A stretch of 64,000 nt of DNA. It comes from Gnetum montanum. Taxonomy: Eukaryota > Streptophyta > Gnetopsida > Gnetales > Gnetaceae. The notes beneath the pieces are model-generated. The model saw only the letters and a list, made by a program, of their open reading frames with translations, did not search any database and was not told the DNA's origin. The stretch spans positions 220,126 through 284,125 of the forward strand of contig MNCI01016234.1 of assembly GCA_015680685.1 (NCBI GenBank). The letters are read 5' to 3'. The position numbers and the translations under genes were made by a program. This document shows, in pieces, positions 46,900 through 58,260 of the stretch (position 1 is the first letter of the stretch; the number at the start of each line of letters is the position of its first letter).

Positions 46900-49300
46900 A
46901 ATGCATTCATTGATTTAGATGGACTCATGGGTTAAAATAAGGAATGCTTCCAAGGTTTGTACTTGGAACCACTTGAACTATCATCCATTTACATGATCAT
47001 GGCTCTTGTAGCACTCTTTTGATATGGTTATGGAAGTATCTCATTTTGCATTAGTAGAGGTGACATGAAAGAAAGAGGTGTGTGATGGTTGAAGATGCAT
47101 GAAAGATGAATGAGAAAGATAAGAGTGTGATTCAGCTCTAAGAGTGGTAGGTCCATGATACTTTGGACATAATTCTCATATGGATCTGGCTGCATATAAG
47201 GATATTGCTATCTTGGTGGTATCATTCCACACAACTATGAAATTTTTCCACTGCTAATAATACTACTTGTAAGGTTAATGTTTATTATAAAACTACTTGT
47301 AACTACCTTATGGATAAGGAAGTCTCCTAGGAATATGCTTTTTAATAAACTTATGGTTTAAAGCATATGCCCTTAAATCCTATAAATGTGAAATGAAATG
47401 GCAAAAACCCTTAGGATGTTCATATTAGCATAAGTTACATCCATCATCATCTATTAAATCTAAGTTAGCAATCTCATCTACAATAATAGCATTGACTTTA
47501 GGTTTATACATGTCCTTTCCTATTTCTTTCTTCTTTGCCTTATTCTTGTCTTGTACAAGGATCTACTCTATATTACAAAGTTATGAATTTTTCATAAACA
47601 AAATATCATATTTCACCGATACTGCAATATTTGAAATATATTTTTATATTGACAAAGTCTTTTGTTAAATATCCTTCTTCATTGATTCTCTTCTTGCCTT
47701 CTCTTCCAAGAACAAGCATCCTTCGTATGAAGGAATGGATGTTTGTTATACTTCTCAATACTCTCTCTCTTTTTAAGTTCAGCCTCTTGTTTGGTTACTT
47801 GGTGTGTTAATCTTTGAATCAAATGGATCCTCATCTTTGATAGTATTCATTGGGTGCTGATCCTAAAATATTCTCTCATTTTTTGTTCTTTTATCCATGT
47901 ATGATGTGTCTCAATTTCTATCTTTGAGAAAAGCCATGGCCTTAACACCTATGCAACAATGAATAGCATATGCATAAGACTACATCAAGGGATTCATGGC
48001 TACCCTATTTCCACCATTAAATCTACTTTCTCAAGTTAGACACTTGGGAGTGTATTTGGTATTTTTAATGAATAGCTCTAGCATTGTACTCCACCTCCTA
48101 ATGGATTCTAGTTCATAGGATTAACACTAGATCTCTACTTCTTTTATGAGTGTCTTTGAAAACAATTTGAACTTTTACCACTTGTTCTCTATATTATTCA
48201 AGGCACAAGCATCATGGAAGGCTTGCAAATGATGTTGTGAATCTAAATTGTAGCCTCCCTTGAAGTTAGGAATGTTTTTCATGTTAAGTCATTTGATTAA
48301 GCTATCTCATTGATGCCTAGTGGGAATGTAAATATCCTCCCTTATATTTACCATGATCCTTATTAGTAGCAGGGATTCATCATAATCATGTTCATCATGG
48401 TCTCTATTACATGCTTCTTATATGTTATCTACTATGCCTTCTTCCATCTTTGTGCTTGTGAACTCGATCTTTATCTCTATCATAATCATCTCCTATTCCT
48501 TTATTTTTATTTTGATCTCGTCCATTGTCTCTACCAGTCCACATATATTTACCTCTTCTTTCGTATCTATGCTCATCCTTGTCAAAGCTTGATGAGGATG
48601 AAGAACTAAGAGAGTTATGTTACGTCGCCTTTCTTCCATGACTCTATTAATTATTTCTTGATAGCTTGTTGGAAGATCTAAACCTAACAGTCCTTCTTGT
48701 GTTAGGTCATATTCTCCCCTTTTCTTGAATTCTTGTCAACCTTGAGTGTAGCCATGAGTTAGCTACACCATCTACATTAAAGAGGAAAGGATTTTGACAT
48801 TATGATTTTCCTAAATGGTAAATAGTATCCTTCTGTTCAAGCTATGTGGTTAATGGGATGATAGCTCCTTTTTCCTAAGCTACTTCATGATTTTCCTTAA
48901 TGAAACGATCTTTGCAAAGTTGGGCCTCAGTTAGCTAAGACCTAGAGATTTCATCAACTACCTTGTAGCCAATAAGAGTATCTTCCAATATAACCCTCAT
49001 TAATGCAACCATTAACATTGATGGGATTGCATGATTAGGTAGTAACACAATAGTTCATTCCAAATCTCTTCATCTTATTTATTCATCTTGGTAAAGGATG
49101 TAGGTAAACTCTAGATAATAAGGATTTCAATATTAGTAGATCACTTTAACTTGATAGGGTACATCATCTTTTTCCTAATTCATTCTACCACTTCCCCTTA
49201 TAGGATTGTTAACAAGTGGAAAATCATTCTTGTAAAATGTATACATTTTAAATTAACATGTGTGACTTAATAAAATATTATTATTTTTGATTGATAGACC
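46900..49300 (-). pseudogene. gag remnant of element E
   Basis: Minus-strand blocks match gag of A-D: a Ser/Asp-rich tract near 48600, NESLLL-like codons near 48370, QHHLQAFHDACALNN near 48200, and a degraded region near 47450 matching the knuckle segment. Heavily broken. The start codon is not certain, so the limits are approximate. Confidence 0.58.
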
Positions 49301-49359
49301 TTGAATCTTTTAATAATGATTGTAAATAATGTTAACTAATCTAGAACACTAGTACTAGT

Positions 49360-49377
49360 CCTTGATAACAACACCAA
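49360..49377 (-). other. Primer-binding site of element E
   Basis: Minus strand TTGGTGTTGTTATCAAGG next to the LTR: tRNA-Asp type with transition decay. Confidence 0.68.
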
Positions 49378-49870
49378 TGACGAGTAGTTATCCCTATGCC
49401 TAACCATACAAACCATAAGAATTTGTGTGTGACCTTATCATAATCTATGAACTAGACTACTAGAGCTTCTATATTATTAAGCATTGATCATGGATTGTTG
49501 TCTTTCCAATTACACTTGTATTTACCTTGTACGGTAAATTGTAATTGATGCATATGATTGTTGATGTTTTTCAGCCATAATAAAATATTATTAAAATATA
49601 AAAAAATTTCTATTTAATCTAAGATATAATGAAATAAATCCTAAGCTAGTCTAAATGATGAGAATCTATTCCCAATTCACTGTACATATCATGAACTTAT
49701 GCTAGGCATACTAAGCAATAAGACTAGTAGGATTATCAAACGATAATGTATTTATGCTTAGAATTGATCATACTCATTTAACGTATTTAACATACATTTT
49801 AGAATTAAAATATTAACTACATGCATAAAAATAAATAAGAGTGAAAGTAAATTTTTGATAAGAAAATATT
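49378..49870 (-). repeat. Partial 5' LTR of element E
   Basis: Begins TGACGAGTAGTTATCCC. Its minus strand matches the LTR of G between about 24427 and 24944 (shared words TAATATTTTC, ATTTTAATTCnAAAATGTATG, CATAAATACATTATC). The remaining 300 bases are cut off where F sequence starts. Confidence 0.68.
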
Positions 49871-50312
49871 AGACTAAGTACATTTTTTATTGACTTGTGT
49901 ACATTTGTAAAGGCTAAGAGTGCTCCTAGAAGGTTGAATTCATGTTGGTTTCCTTGGTTACTTTGTTGATTTTATTTAACAAGCACACTTTTCATTGGCA
50001 CATTCATGGGCTATCATTCCTAAGATTTTACAAATTAATTTGATAACTCCTACTATTGCAGCTTTAATTGCAACTTTTTTAAAATTCTTTGTTGGTTGGA
50101 AAATAAGAGGAGTTGATTCTTTAGATTTATCCTTATTTTTAATTTTCTTTATGTAGGAAAAATAAGTAAAAGAAACCATTTCTCAAATTACTCAATGAAA
50201 GAAACAAAAATTAAAATGTACCTAGAAATATAAAATTACAAAAAAAAACTAAAACATACAAAATCCTTGATGTCTATTAACTTTGTTGGCCTCCCTAACA
50301 ACTGTGCCAAAT
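49871..50312 (-). other. Leader segment of family F, copy 1
   Basis: Closely similar to 62850-63251 (shared CTTGTGTAnnTTTGTAAAGGCTAA, CACATTCATGGGCTA versus CAGATTCATGGACTA). An open stretch of 67 codons on the minus strand is probably leader or gag start. The primer site at 50295-50310 is GGCACAGTTGTTAGGG on the minus strand. Confidence 0.55.
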
Positions 50313-51230
50313 TGATGAGCTAGGCAAAATTTGGGGTTGGGCTACTTCATTAACTTTGAAGAGATTCAATTATCACCTTGTATACAACTAACTCGTGAGT
50401 TGTATCCATGGAGGAATGGTTCAAAAGTCAAAAAGGACATCAAGATATAAAGTGGTTAGAATCAAATCCAATCAAATTTCACATTTATAATTATCACTCA
50501 TAAGAAAAAACATGAACTTTCATCCTAACTTCTAATCTTAAGTTCAGCAATGAAAATTCATGATTAAATCAAATTGAGATTAGGAACATAATATGGATTT
50601 TGAGGATCACAAGGGAGACTTCAACTAATCTGTGATTCTACCTTTATGTTTCTACAATGTAGCAACCTCAACAACTCAACAGTGGACTCTAATAGTTTAT
50701 AGTTGACACAAGGCTCAATGAATCATCAATAAACAAGTTTTAGGAAAATTAACTTCAACTTGATGTGTATGTGTTTGGGTATCGATTCTTCCTCCCCCCT
50801 AATACAATTTTTGGGCACTTATTTATAGTAAAATGGTATATAAACATAATTATTGGATGATCAATTTTCATTGAGAAAATCAATGTTAATCAATTAACAT
50901 CTATCAAAGTTGATAGCTATTTTGATCCTCCTCAATCATTAATACAAATTGCCAACTTATACCTTGATCAATAACCTATTTTTCTCTTTAATACTTTGCC
51001 CTTCAAGACTCAGAAGAATATAAATTCTCATCACTACATAGATTTGAATTGATAAAATTGATATTGATTACTGTCGTTGCCTTGAGTACCTACGATGACC
51101 ACGTTAAAGAAAACATTAGCTCTTATTGATTTCTACTGTAGAAATCGATAATCTTTGATTAGTAAAGAAGAATAAATATTGTTAAAATACTTGTTTATAT
51201 TATGAAAATTAAAATAGATTTCAGGATTTA
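50313..51230 (-). repeat. 5' LTR of family F, copy 1
   Basis: Starts TGATGAGCTAGGCAAAATTTGG and is alignable with 63252-64000 for at least 740 bases. The far end is uncertain; I place it near 51230, where the likeness to an LTR edge ends. Different family from A-E by sequence but with the same terminal and primer-site pattern. Confidence 0.6.
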
Positions 51231-51489
51231 ATACAACCCTTGACTAGCTTGTGGCCAGTGTCTGGTCACAATAGGTGAAAGATAGGTAAATTAAAATAAA
51301 ACATAACTAAAGCTTATAGAAGAAAATACAATAAGATCATAGATAGAAAAATAACATAACATAGCCTATAGTTTGTATAAGAAGTCACATCATTTAAAAG
51401 TGGTAATTTACAGGAACAAAAGTGGCCATGGTAGTACATATATAGTTTTTAATAACATTTGGTTGAGGCTTATCAAGCCTTAGATCCTA
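51231..51489. other. Unassigned stretch between F and element D
   Basis: The 5' end of D's LTR should lie here by length, but the sequence does not match the start of D's right LTR. No other feature seen. Confidence 0.4.
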
Positions 51490-52195
51490 AGTCTATAGTT
51501 TTTTCAATCAGAGTAGCAAAGCTCTTATAGTTTGTTGTCTCTAAAGTTAGAATATCTTCTAAATGCCTACAGTAGGAATCTAAGTGTATATGGATCTTTA
51601 TTTGAACACTAGTGTACTTGAGTGTAGCAATGTGATGGGAATAAAAATGAACTCTTTTGATAATCCTTGTAGCATTGAGAATAGCTTAATATTTTCTTTA
51701 ATGCACTTTACTTTCATGCATTTACTTTAATGCATTTAAATTAAGTAATTAATTTCCAGTTGTTAATGAACATAAGCACAACCACTTCAAGCATACATAT
51801 AGTGCTTGGTAACCTAGCAACGCTTAATGTTTGGCAGCCCAGCAGCACTATATGTGTTCAAGATGTGTCTAGGAATGTGGGAGAGGTACTTATGTTAAGC
51901 TAGCTAGGCAATAAATAAATTAGATCTTATATTACTCTACCTTTCATTCTTTTTGTAGGTAATTAAACTTATAAAACATAAAATGAGATAAATCATGTAC
52001 CTCAATTACACTTAAACCATACCCTTGATCCTCACAAGTGTAGTTGGGAAGACAATAAACGTTCTCAATGCCCATTTCACTTCTTAGAGGAACTAGTGCA
52101 CTGGGGAACTATAAGTCCATAGAATTCAATAAGATTGCACATAAATGCCTCAGTGATTTGTATGGTTGAGCGTAGGGGTACCCCCCCACTCATCA
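51490..52195 (+). repeat. Left LTR of element D (5' end missing)
   Basis: Matches 60375-61065 from AGTTTTTTCAATCAGAGTAG on, and ends CCACTCATCA. The part that should match 60207-60370, including TGATGAATC, is absent or replaced. Confidence 0.75.
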
Positions 52196-52213
52196 TTGGT
52201 GTTGTTGTAGGGG
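52196..52213 (+). other. Primer-binding site of element D
   Basis: TTGGTGTTGTTGTAGGGG directly after the LTR: tRNA-Asp type with transition decay. Confidence 0.75.
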
Positions 52214-52559
52214 ACCTTTTGGTTGTTTTGTGTGCTATTTGGAATTTAGTGAAAATCATTCAAGATCTTTGGAATGAACCTTAGAGTCATATGACATTTT
52301 ACAATTACTACAACAAAAGTTAAAAGCACACAACATTTTTATCATCTAATTGAAAATTTTTTCTTCTCATAGGAGTGCTTCTCTACCCAAGTCTAATGGA
52401 GCTCATTAGCCAGTGTTGTAATAATATCAAGTGGTATATAATCATCCTAATGAGTATGTATCTAATTTTACCTTCATCCTACATCAGGATGAACAACTGT
52501 GGTGGTGTGACATGTAGGGAAACATTGTGTTGCTACCTAATTGATCCATTCTTGTAATT

Positions 52560-54480
52560 CTCCAATAAATTCTTATACGATGGGGTCTCCAGGAACATCA
52601 TGATGAGTATGTTATCCAAGATACTGACACTAGGGATTATCATCCCACTAAGGCACAATGTCTATAGGATTGACAACTAGAATAATTCCATAAATTTGCA
52701 AAGAGAAAAGGATTTAATGATTCTTCATTCTTGTTGTACCAAAAAGATAGTAGAGGACCCTCCTTTGGGGGTTTTCTATTAAGTGAAATTCTTCTCTTTG
52801 ACTTTGGTGAAGGAGGTCAAAACCAAAACTTGCAGTCCACAACTCACAATCCTGGTTCTGGTAAGAATGGATCCAATGACAAAGAAGGATCCAAAGGGGC
52901 AAGTTAAGGTAGGAATGTAGATAAGAAACAAGATCGTGATAGTGGCCATGATCATCGAAGAGGTGGTAGCAGGCACCAATATGGTGCTAGTCCTTCTTCC
53001 TCTTTACCTTTATCATCATCATCTTCTTCTTCTAGTTCTTATCATTACCACAAGAGGTAAGACTGTGATGGAGGTGACCAAAATAGCCAACGAGATCTAA
53101 ATGATCAAAGGAACCATTGGGAAAGGCATGATCAAGGGCATGGACATTCAAGAGAGGCACATTACCATGAACAAAGGGGTAGTAGAGGTCATCATAGGCA
53201 CCATGATGATGGCCTTGATGAGCCATTTCTTGCTACTCGAAGTATGCTCAATATTGTAGAGGTAGTACAAATTCCAACAAGGAATGTGAAGGATAGTCGA
53301 ATTAAAAGGCTAGGAATAATATTCCTTGATTCGAAGGAGGATATAACTCTAATCTACAGAATCATCTCCAAAATTTTCAAGATGCATGTGCCTTACAAAA
53401 CATAGAGAATGAGTGGCAAAAACTTAAGTTGTTCCCAAGGACACTCATTAAAGAAGCAGAGAATTGGTACTAGTCCTTAGAGCAAAAATCTATCAGATGA
53501 TGGAGTACCATGCTTAAATGTTTAATGATAAACATCAAACATACTCTAGATTGTCTAAATTGAGAGGGCAAATCCATGAATTGAAACAAGAAATACATGA
53601 ACCCTTGGATGCTGCCATTAGCAAATACTATTCCTTTATGCACAAATGTCTTGGCCATGGTTATTCTAAACTAGATCAACTTTATGAAATTGTAGATGGG
53701 CTTTGATCAGAAACAAGGAGAATCCTTAGTGTTTATGCCCAAGGGCAACTATTAGAATTAAGTTCCTATCAGATACAAAAACTGATCGAGTAATAGATAG
53801 TGATTGTGAGTGCAAGAGGTGCAAGGAAATTAAGCATTCCTATAAAAGAGGTAAGGGTAAGATTTTTGTAATAGAAGAAGTTGCAAAAAGAAAATTAGAT
53901 GATGATGGTGGATGTGACATCCACTAGTATGTACATCCTAACGGATGTTGCCCCATAGTGTCACATTTATAGGATTTTGGGGTGTATGCTTTGAATCCAT
54001 CACTAACACAAAGGCAAACATCTAGAAGATTATCTTATTCTCAAGGTAATTTTAGGTAGTTTCTCTAGAAACAACAATATTATCCTAGTGGAACTCCACC
54101 GCAAACATAGTATCAATAATGGAAGCAACCATAATCATGGGTGATAGCACCACTAAGGCAACAATACCCTTACAGGAAACCTGATCCATATGGGTACTAT
54201 GTTTAGTAGCCCCTATCTCCATGTGACTCCTCTAGTCATGTTTCTACTTTCTAATCTTACTACCACCCTTCTAATTATTATCAAACTCATTCTCCACATG
54301 AAAGAAGGGATGCCACCTTTTATCTTTATCCCTCTCCTATCCCTACACATGTTCCTCTTCCAATCGCATAGCTATAGTCTACTCCATCTATGTAGGATGA
54401 ACTACCAACTCAACCACAATAACGCAGTGCTACTAGGGCTATTAATCTACAACTGGATCATTAACTAAATGGGTCAAATA
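52560..54480 (+). pseudogene. gag remnant of element D
   Basis: Recognised by the same blocks as gag of A-C: SLPLSSSSSSSSS near 53005-53045, a His/Arg-rich tract, DEPFLATRSMLNIVE near 53220, and the capsid-like stretch 53518-53706 (EPLDAAISKYYSFMHK, YEIVDGL) followed after a stop by SETRRILSVYAQGQLLEL. The knuckle-like motif near 53910 has lost its second Cys. The C-terminal Pro/Gln-rich part runs to about 54480. Frames shift several times. Confidence 0.7.
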
Positions 54481-54559
54481 CTTGATTAAAGAAAAGACCT
54501 TTCTTTCGATCCCATAGTCCACCTCAGCCCTCAAATACACCCATGGTTGACAAACCTAT

Positions 54560-55111
54560 TCCTCAATCTTCGTTTATATCAAATTCCTTCGAGTCCCCTT
54601 CAAATCAGAATGTGCCTAGGATCTATACTATGATTCTTACTCACACTGTATATGATTGGATCCATGCTGGAAACCTTCCTACAAAACTAGCCAATCCTGG
54701 AAGTCCTCTCATTTATTTGTAGATTATTGGGAATGACCCATGCAAAGCTCTTCTTGAATTAGCTTCTGGTATCAATTTAATTTTTCATAAGATGTACACT
54801 GCATGGAACCTACCTTCTCTCAAGAAGAGCAATATCGATTTGAATTGGCAAACTAGTCCATCACTATTCCATTAGGACTGGTGGAAGATATTGTGACCAC
54901 TATTTGTAGGTGGTCTTATCTTGATAATTTTCTAGTGATCAAGGTGGTGAACTACAAAGGGGATTTTCCAATCATCATGGGAAGGGCATGGATTAATACC
55001 ATTGATGTAAGAATGGACATCAAAAATCTTTTCTTGAAAATATCGAAGGAAAATACATTTAGAAAGATTAAGAAGAAGCAAGTTCTATGCATCACATATA
55101 GTGATATATGA
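54560..55111 (+). pseudogene. Protease region of element D
   Basis: Open stretch 54881-55111 reads MEDIVTTICRWSYLDNFLVI, then DFPIIMGRAWINTIDVRMDI, the protease C-terminal flank of plant Ty3/gypsy elements (usual form PIILGRPFL.T..A.ID). About 54740-54790 (ALLELASGINLI) is where the catalytic Asp would be expected, in a position usually DLGASIN; here the Asp-Leu-Gly is not intact. Confidence 0.6.
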
Positions 55112-55589
55112 TGTAATTATGTGCATAGATGTAGTGTTCATCATAAGCAAAAATTCAAAGGCATTTCTACATAGCAGTCACAAAACAGGAGGGCACTGAA
55201 TGGTTGAGCGCTGATTCTAAGAGTAGCACACTCTACATGGAACTAACTTAGAGCTTGACATGTGTATATATCATAGGCATGGATGAACTAGAGTAAGTTC
55301 ATCACTAACTAGAGTAAGTTCATCACTAACTCTCTACTTGTTGGGGAGAGTTGGAAATTCCTAAAAATATTAAGCAAAAATCCCTTGAACTAGAAATGCT
55401 ACCAACCAGAATGGAATATGTGTTTTTAAAAAATGGGAAGTCATTCATAATCAATGCAAATATTACTCCAAATTAGGAAAATATCTATTTAATGTAGTTG
55501 AAAAGTGGTCAACATCTTTTACTTGGTTATATCTTAAACTCATAGGGATTGATCCTAGGATATGCCAGCATTGCATCTATACTAAAGCC

Positions 55590-56330
55590 AATGAGGTAGC
55601 CATAGAGGTCATTAAACTCCAAACTGAAGTAGGTCATCAAAGAGGAAATTGAACAACTCCTCAAGGCAAGGTTCATTTATCCCATTGCAAATAGTGAGTG
55701 GGTTAGTCCACTCATAATTGTGCCAAAGAAAGGAGGCAAGTGGCAGGTCTACATCAATTTTGGACTATTGAATATGACAATATTCAAGGACCATTTTCCA
55801 TTGCCATTTCTTGATTAGGTGTTAAACACAATATCTAGGAATTACTACTATATTTTTCTAGATGTTTATAGTGGCTATAACCAAATTCAAATTACACTAG
55901 AGGATCAAGCAAAAATAACATTCACAAGTCCTTGGGGAACTTTTGCATATCACAAGATGCCATTTGGTCTATGAAATGCTCTTGCTTCATCCCAATGCCT
56001 AGTTCTAAGCATTTTTCAATAGCAAATTGGAAGTGGTGTGGAAGTCTTCATGGATGACTTCTCCACTTGTGGAACTACATTTGACCAAGCCTTTGACCGC
56101 CTTGAGCAAGCACTAAAATGATGTGTTGAACCAACTTATAGCTCAATTGGAAAAAAAGTCACCTAATGATCAAGGAAGGCATTGTATTGGGTTATAGAAT
56201 ATCACAAGCAAGAATTCAGGTAGACCCTAAGAAAAGAAGGGTCATCTAAGGAATAATCCATCAAACAAAAACTATCAAAGATGTTTGATCATTCCTTAGA
56301 CATATTGGCTACTATCGGAAATTTATAGAG
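55590..56330 (+). pseudogene. Reverse transcriptase of element D
   Basis: Copies element RNA into DNA. Clear motifs in order: EEIEQLLKARFIYPI near 55645, PLIIVPKKGGKWQVYINF near 55705, FKDHFPLPFLD near 55780, FLDVYSGYNQIQI near 55850 with the first catalytic Asp, TFTSPWGTFAYHKMPFGL near 55925, and the catalytic box VFMDDFSTCG at 56043-56072. One stop replaces Cys in GLCNA, and another lies near 55817. Catalytic residues are kept, but the frame is broken. Confidence 0.82.
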
Positions 56331-56479
56331 AAGTTCTCTAAGATCACAAAGCTATTGGTGGAGTTGACAAAGAAAAATGCTCTATTTTTCTAGATCACAG
56401 AATGTGAAAAAGCATTCCAATAGTTGAAAGAGAAACTTGTAGAAAATCCAATCCTATAAGCACCTAACTGGTCTACATC

Positions 56480-56845
56480 ATTTCATGTCATGATAGATGC
56501 ATCAAATTATGCCTTGGAAGCCATGCTTATGTAGATGAATGATAAGAAATGTCCATACTACATTCATTGTGCTAGCCAAAGCATTGTGTATGCACAACTA
56601 AACTATACCACTAAAAAAAAGAATTGATTGCAGTGGTGTTTGCTCTAGAGAAGTTCATGCATTATGTGCTTGAATACAAGGTGTTTATGCACATGAACCA
56701 TAGTGCCATCTACTTCCTAATGAATAAGCCAATGATGAGTCCCTGTGTCATACAATGGTTGGTGATCTTGTATGAATTTGATCTTATGATGGTAGATCAA
56801 AAGGACACTGAGAATGTGATTGTTGATCACTTGTCTCGATTATGA
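56480..56845 (+). pseudogene. RNase H domain of element D
   Basis: Degrades RNA in the RNA-DNA hybrid. It starts VMIDASNYALEAML near 56490 (DAS as the first acidic site), has a short frame slip at an A-run near 56610, then reads ELIAVVFALEKFMHYVL with the conserved Glu, followed by MNHSAIYFLM (usually TDH, so the Asp is Asn) and the ending TENVIVDHLSRL at 56810-56845. Directly downstream of reverse transcriptase. Confidence 0.8.
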
Positions 56846-56929
56846 TGGGACAACAAATAGGAAGAAAATCAACTATCTAATATGTTTCCTGATGAACTCC
56901 TCTTTGCTAGGGCTATAACTGAATAATTT

Positions 56930-58260
56930 CTCAATGAGCCTAATTGGTATGATGGCATTCTCACCTATGTTCTTACCCAAGAGATGCCACAAGGGTTGGA
57001 CCATTGGAAGAAATAGCAGTTTCTTCACCAGGCAAAACACTTCATGGAGATTAAAGGACATCTCTATAAGGTGTGTGTTGATGGCTTGGTTCATTGGTGT
57101 GTCCCTGATGCTAATCAACTATGCATTCTCCAAGACACTCATGAAGGTCCTTGTGGAGGACATGATGCTGGAAGACACATGGCCATTAAAATCCTAATGG
57201 CAAGGTACTGTTGGCCAACAATCTTTGGGGATGCTCACCATTATGTCTGCTCTTGTGAATGATGCCAATGAGATGGTGGAATGACTACTTGAATGGAGGG
57301 ACCTCAATAATGGATTCAACCACTAGAACCCTTTGAATCTAGGGCATTGATTTCATGGGTCCCATCATGCCCATGTTAAATGGAAAGGCATCCATCATAG
57401 TCATTGTTAACTATTTTACAAAATGGACAAAAGCAATAGCCATCATCAATTGTATATCTTCTACTACTACTCAATTTGTACAAAAAAATGTTGTAAATAG
57501 GTTTGGTGTGCCATGTGCATTAATTTTAAATAATGAAACTCATTTTACAGGCACTACTTTTTGGAAGCTCATGCAATTCTTGGGGGTTGAACATAAACTC
57601 ACAACACCCTACCACCGCCAAGCTAATGATCAAGCTAAGGTTGCCAATACGGAAATCACAAGTATTCTAACAAGAACTATTAGCAGGTATAGGAAAGATT
57701 AGAGCATAAAACTCAATGATGCCTTTTGGGCCTATTGCTCAACATGGAAACTTCATATAGGCTATTTTCTTTATGAGCTTATGTATGGAAAAATACCAAC
57801 ACTTTATATTCAATTCGAGCTCCATACACTTTCAATAGCTTATGACCTCAACCTTGACTTGAGTTTAACATAAAAAGAAAGACTAATGAATCTCAACTTA
57901 CTAGATGAAAACTAATTAGTAGCCCTATCATCTAACAAGTTTCATAAGGCTTACAACAAAAAGCATCATGACTTTAAAATCAAAAAAGTCAAATTTCAAC
58001 TAGGATATAAGGTTCTCTACTATTACCCCACTCATGTACCTCAATGAACTAAGTTTCAAATGTTGTGGGAAGGACCTTACATCATTTATGAAATTTTTTC
58101 TTTTGGGGCCATGATGATGTACAAACCTAAGAGCCTAGACAAGAAACAAATGGTCAGCATCCAACAAATCAAACCTTTTCATGAGCATAAGTTAGCTAAT
58201 ACAATGAACGTCTCATCGAATGGACAACCACACTCCATATTTCAAATCTCCTCCTTTTAA
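56930..58260 (+). pseudogene. Integrase of element D (catalytic residues changed)
   Basis: Would insert the DNA copy into the genome. Zinc-binding region near 57137-57275: H-EGPCGGH..AGRHMAIKI..RYCWPT followed by C and C spaced SCE*CQ. The core begins GIDFMGPIMPMLNGK near 57340 with the first Asp. The second catalytic position reads LILNNETHFTG (57520-57550), where Asp is expected and Asn is found. The third reads NDQAKVANTEI (57625-57655) with Lys in place of Glu. The C-terminal part (58060-58200) has FQMLWEGPYIIYEI and the tail MVSIQQIKPFHEH. With two of three acidic residues gone, it cannot be active. Confidence 0.8.

Larger units (their letters stand above)
45150..49870 (-). mobile_element. 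Truncated Athila-like element E with gag and pol traces
   Basis: In minus-strand order: partial 5' LTR (49870 to 49378), primer site, gag, protease-like region and reverse transcriptase, ending near 45150. RNase H, integrase and the 3' LTR are missing. The LTR part is homologous to the LTR of element G rather than to A, B or C. The LTR is itself cut near 49870, where family F sequence begins. E therefore shows a pol-bearing relative of G. Confidence 0.7.

Noticed and set aside
57355-57702. 115-codon open frame that looks like an intact integrase core
   Set aside because: It has Asn and Lys at two catalytic positions and stops on both sides.
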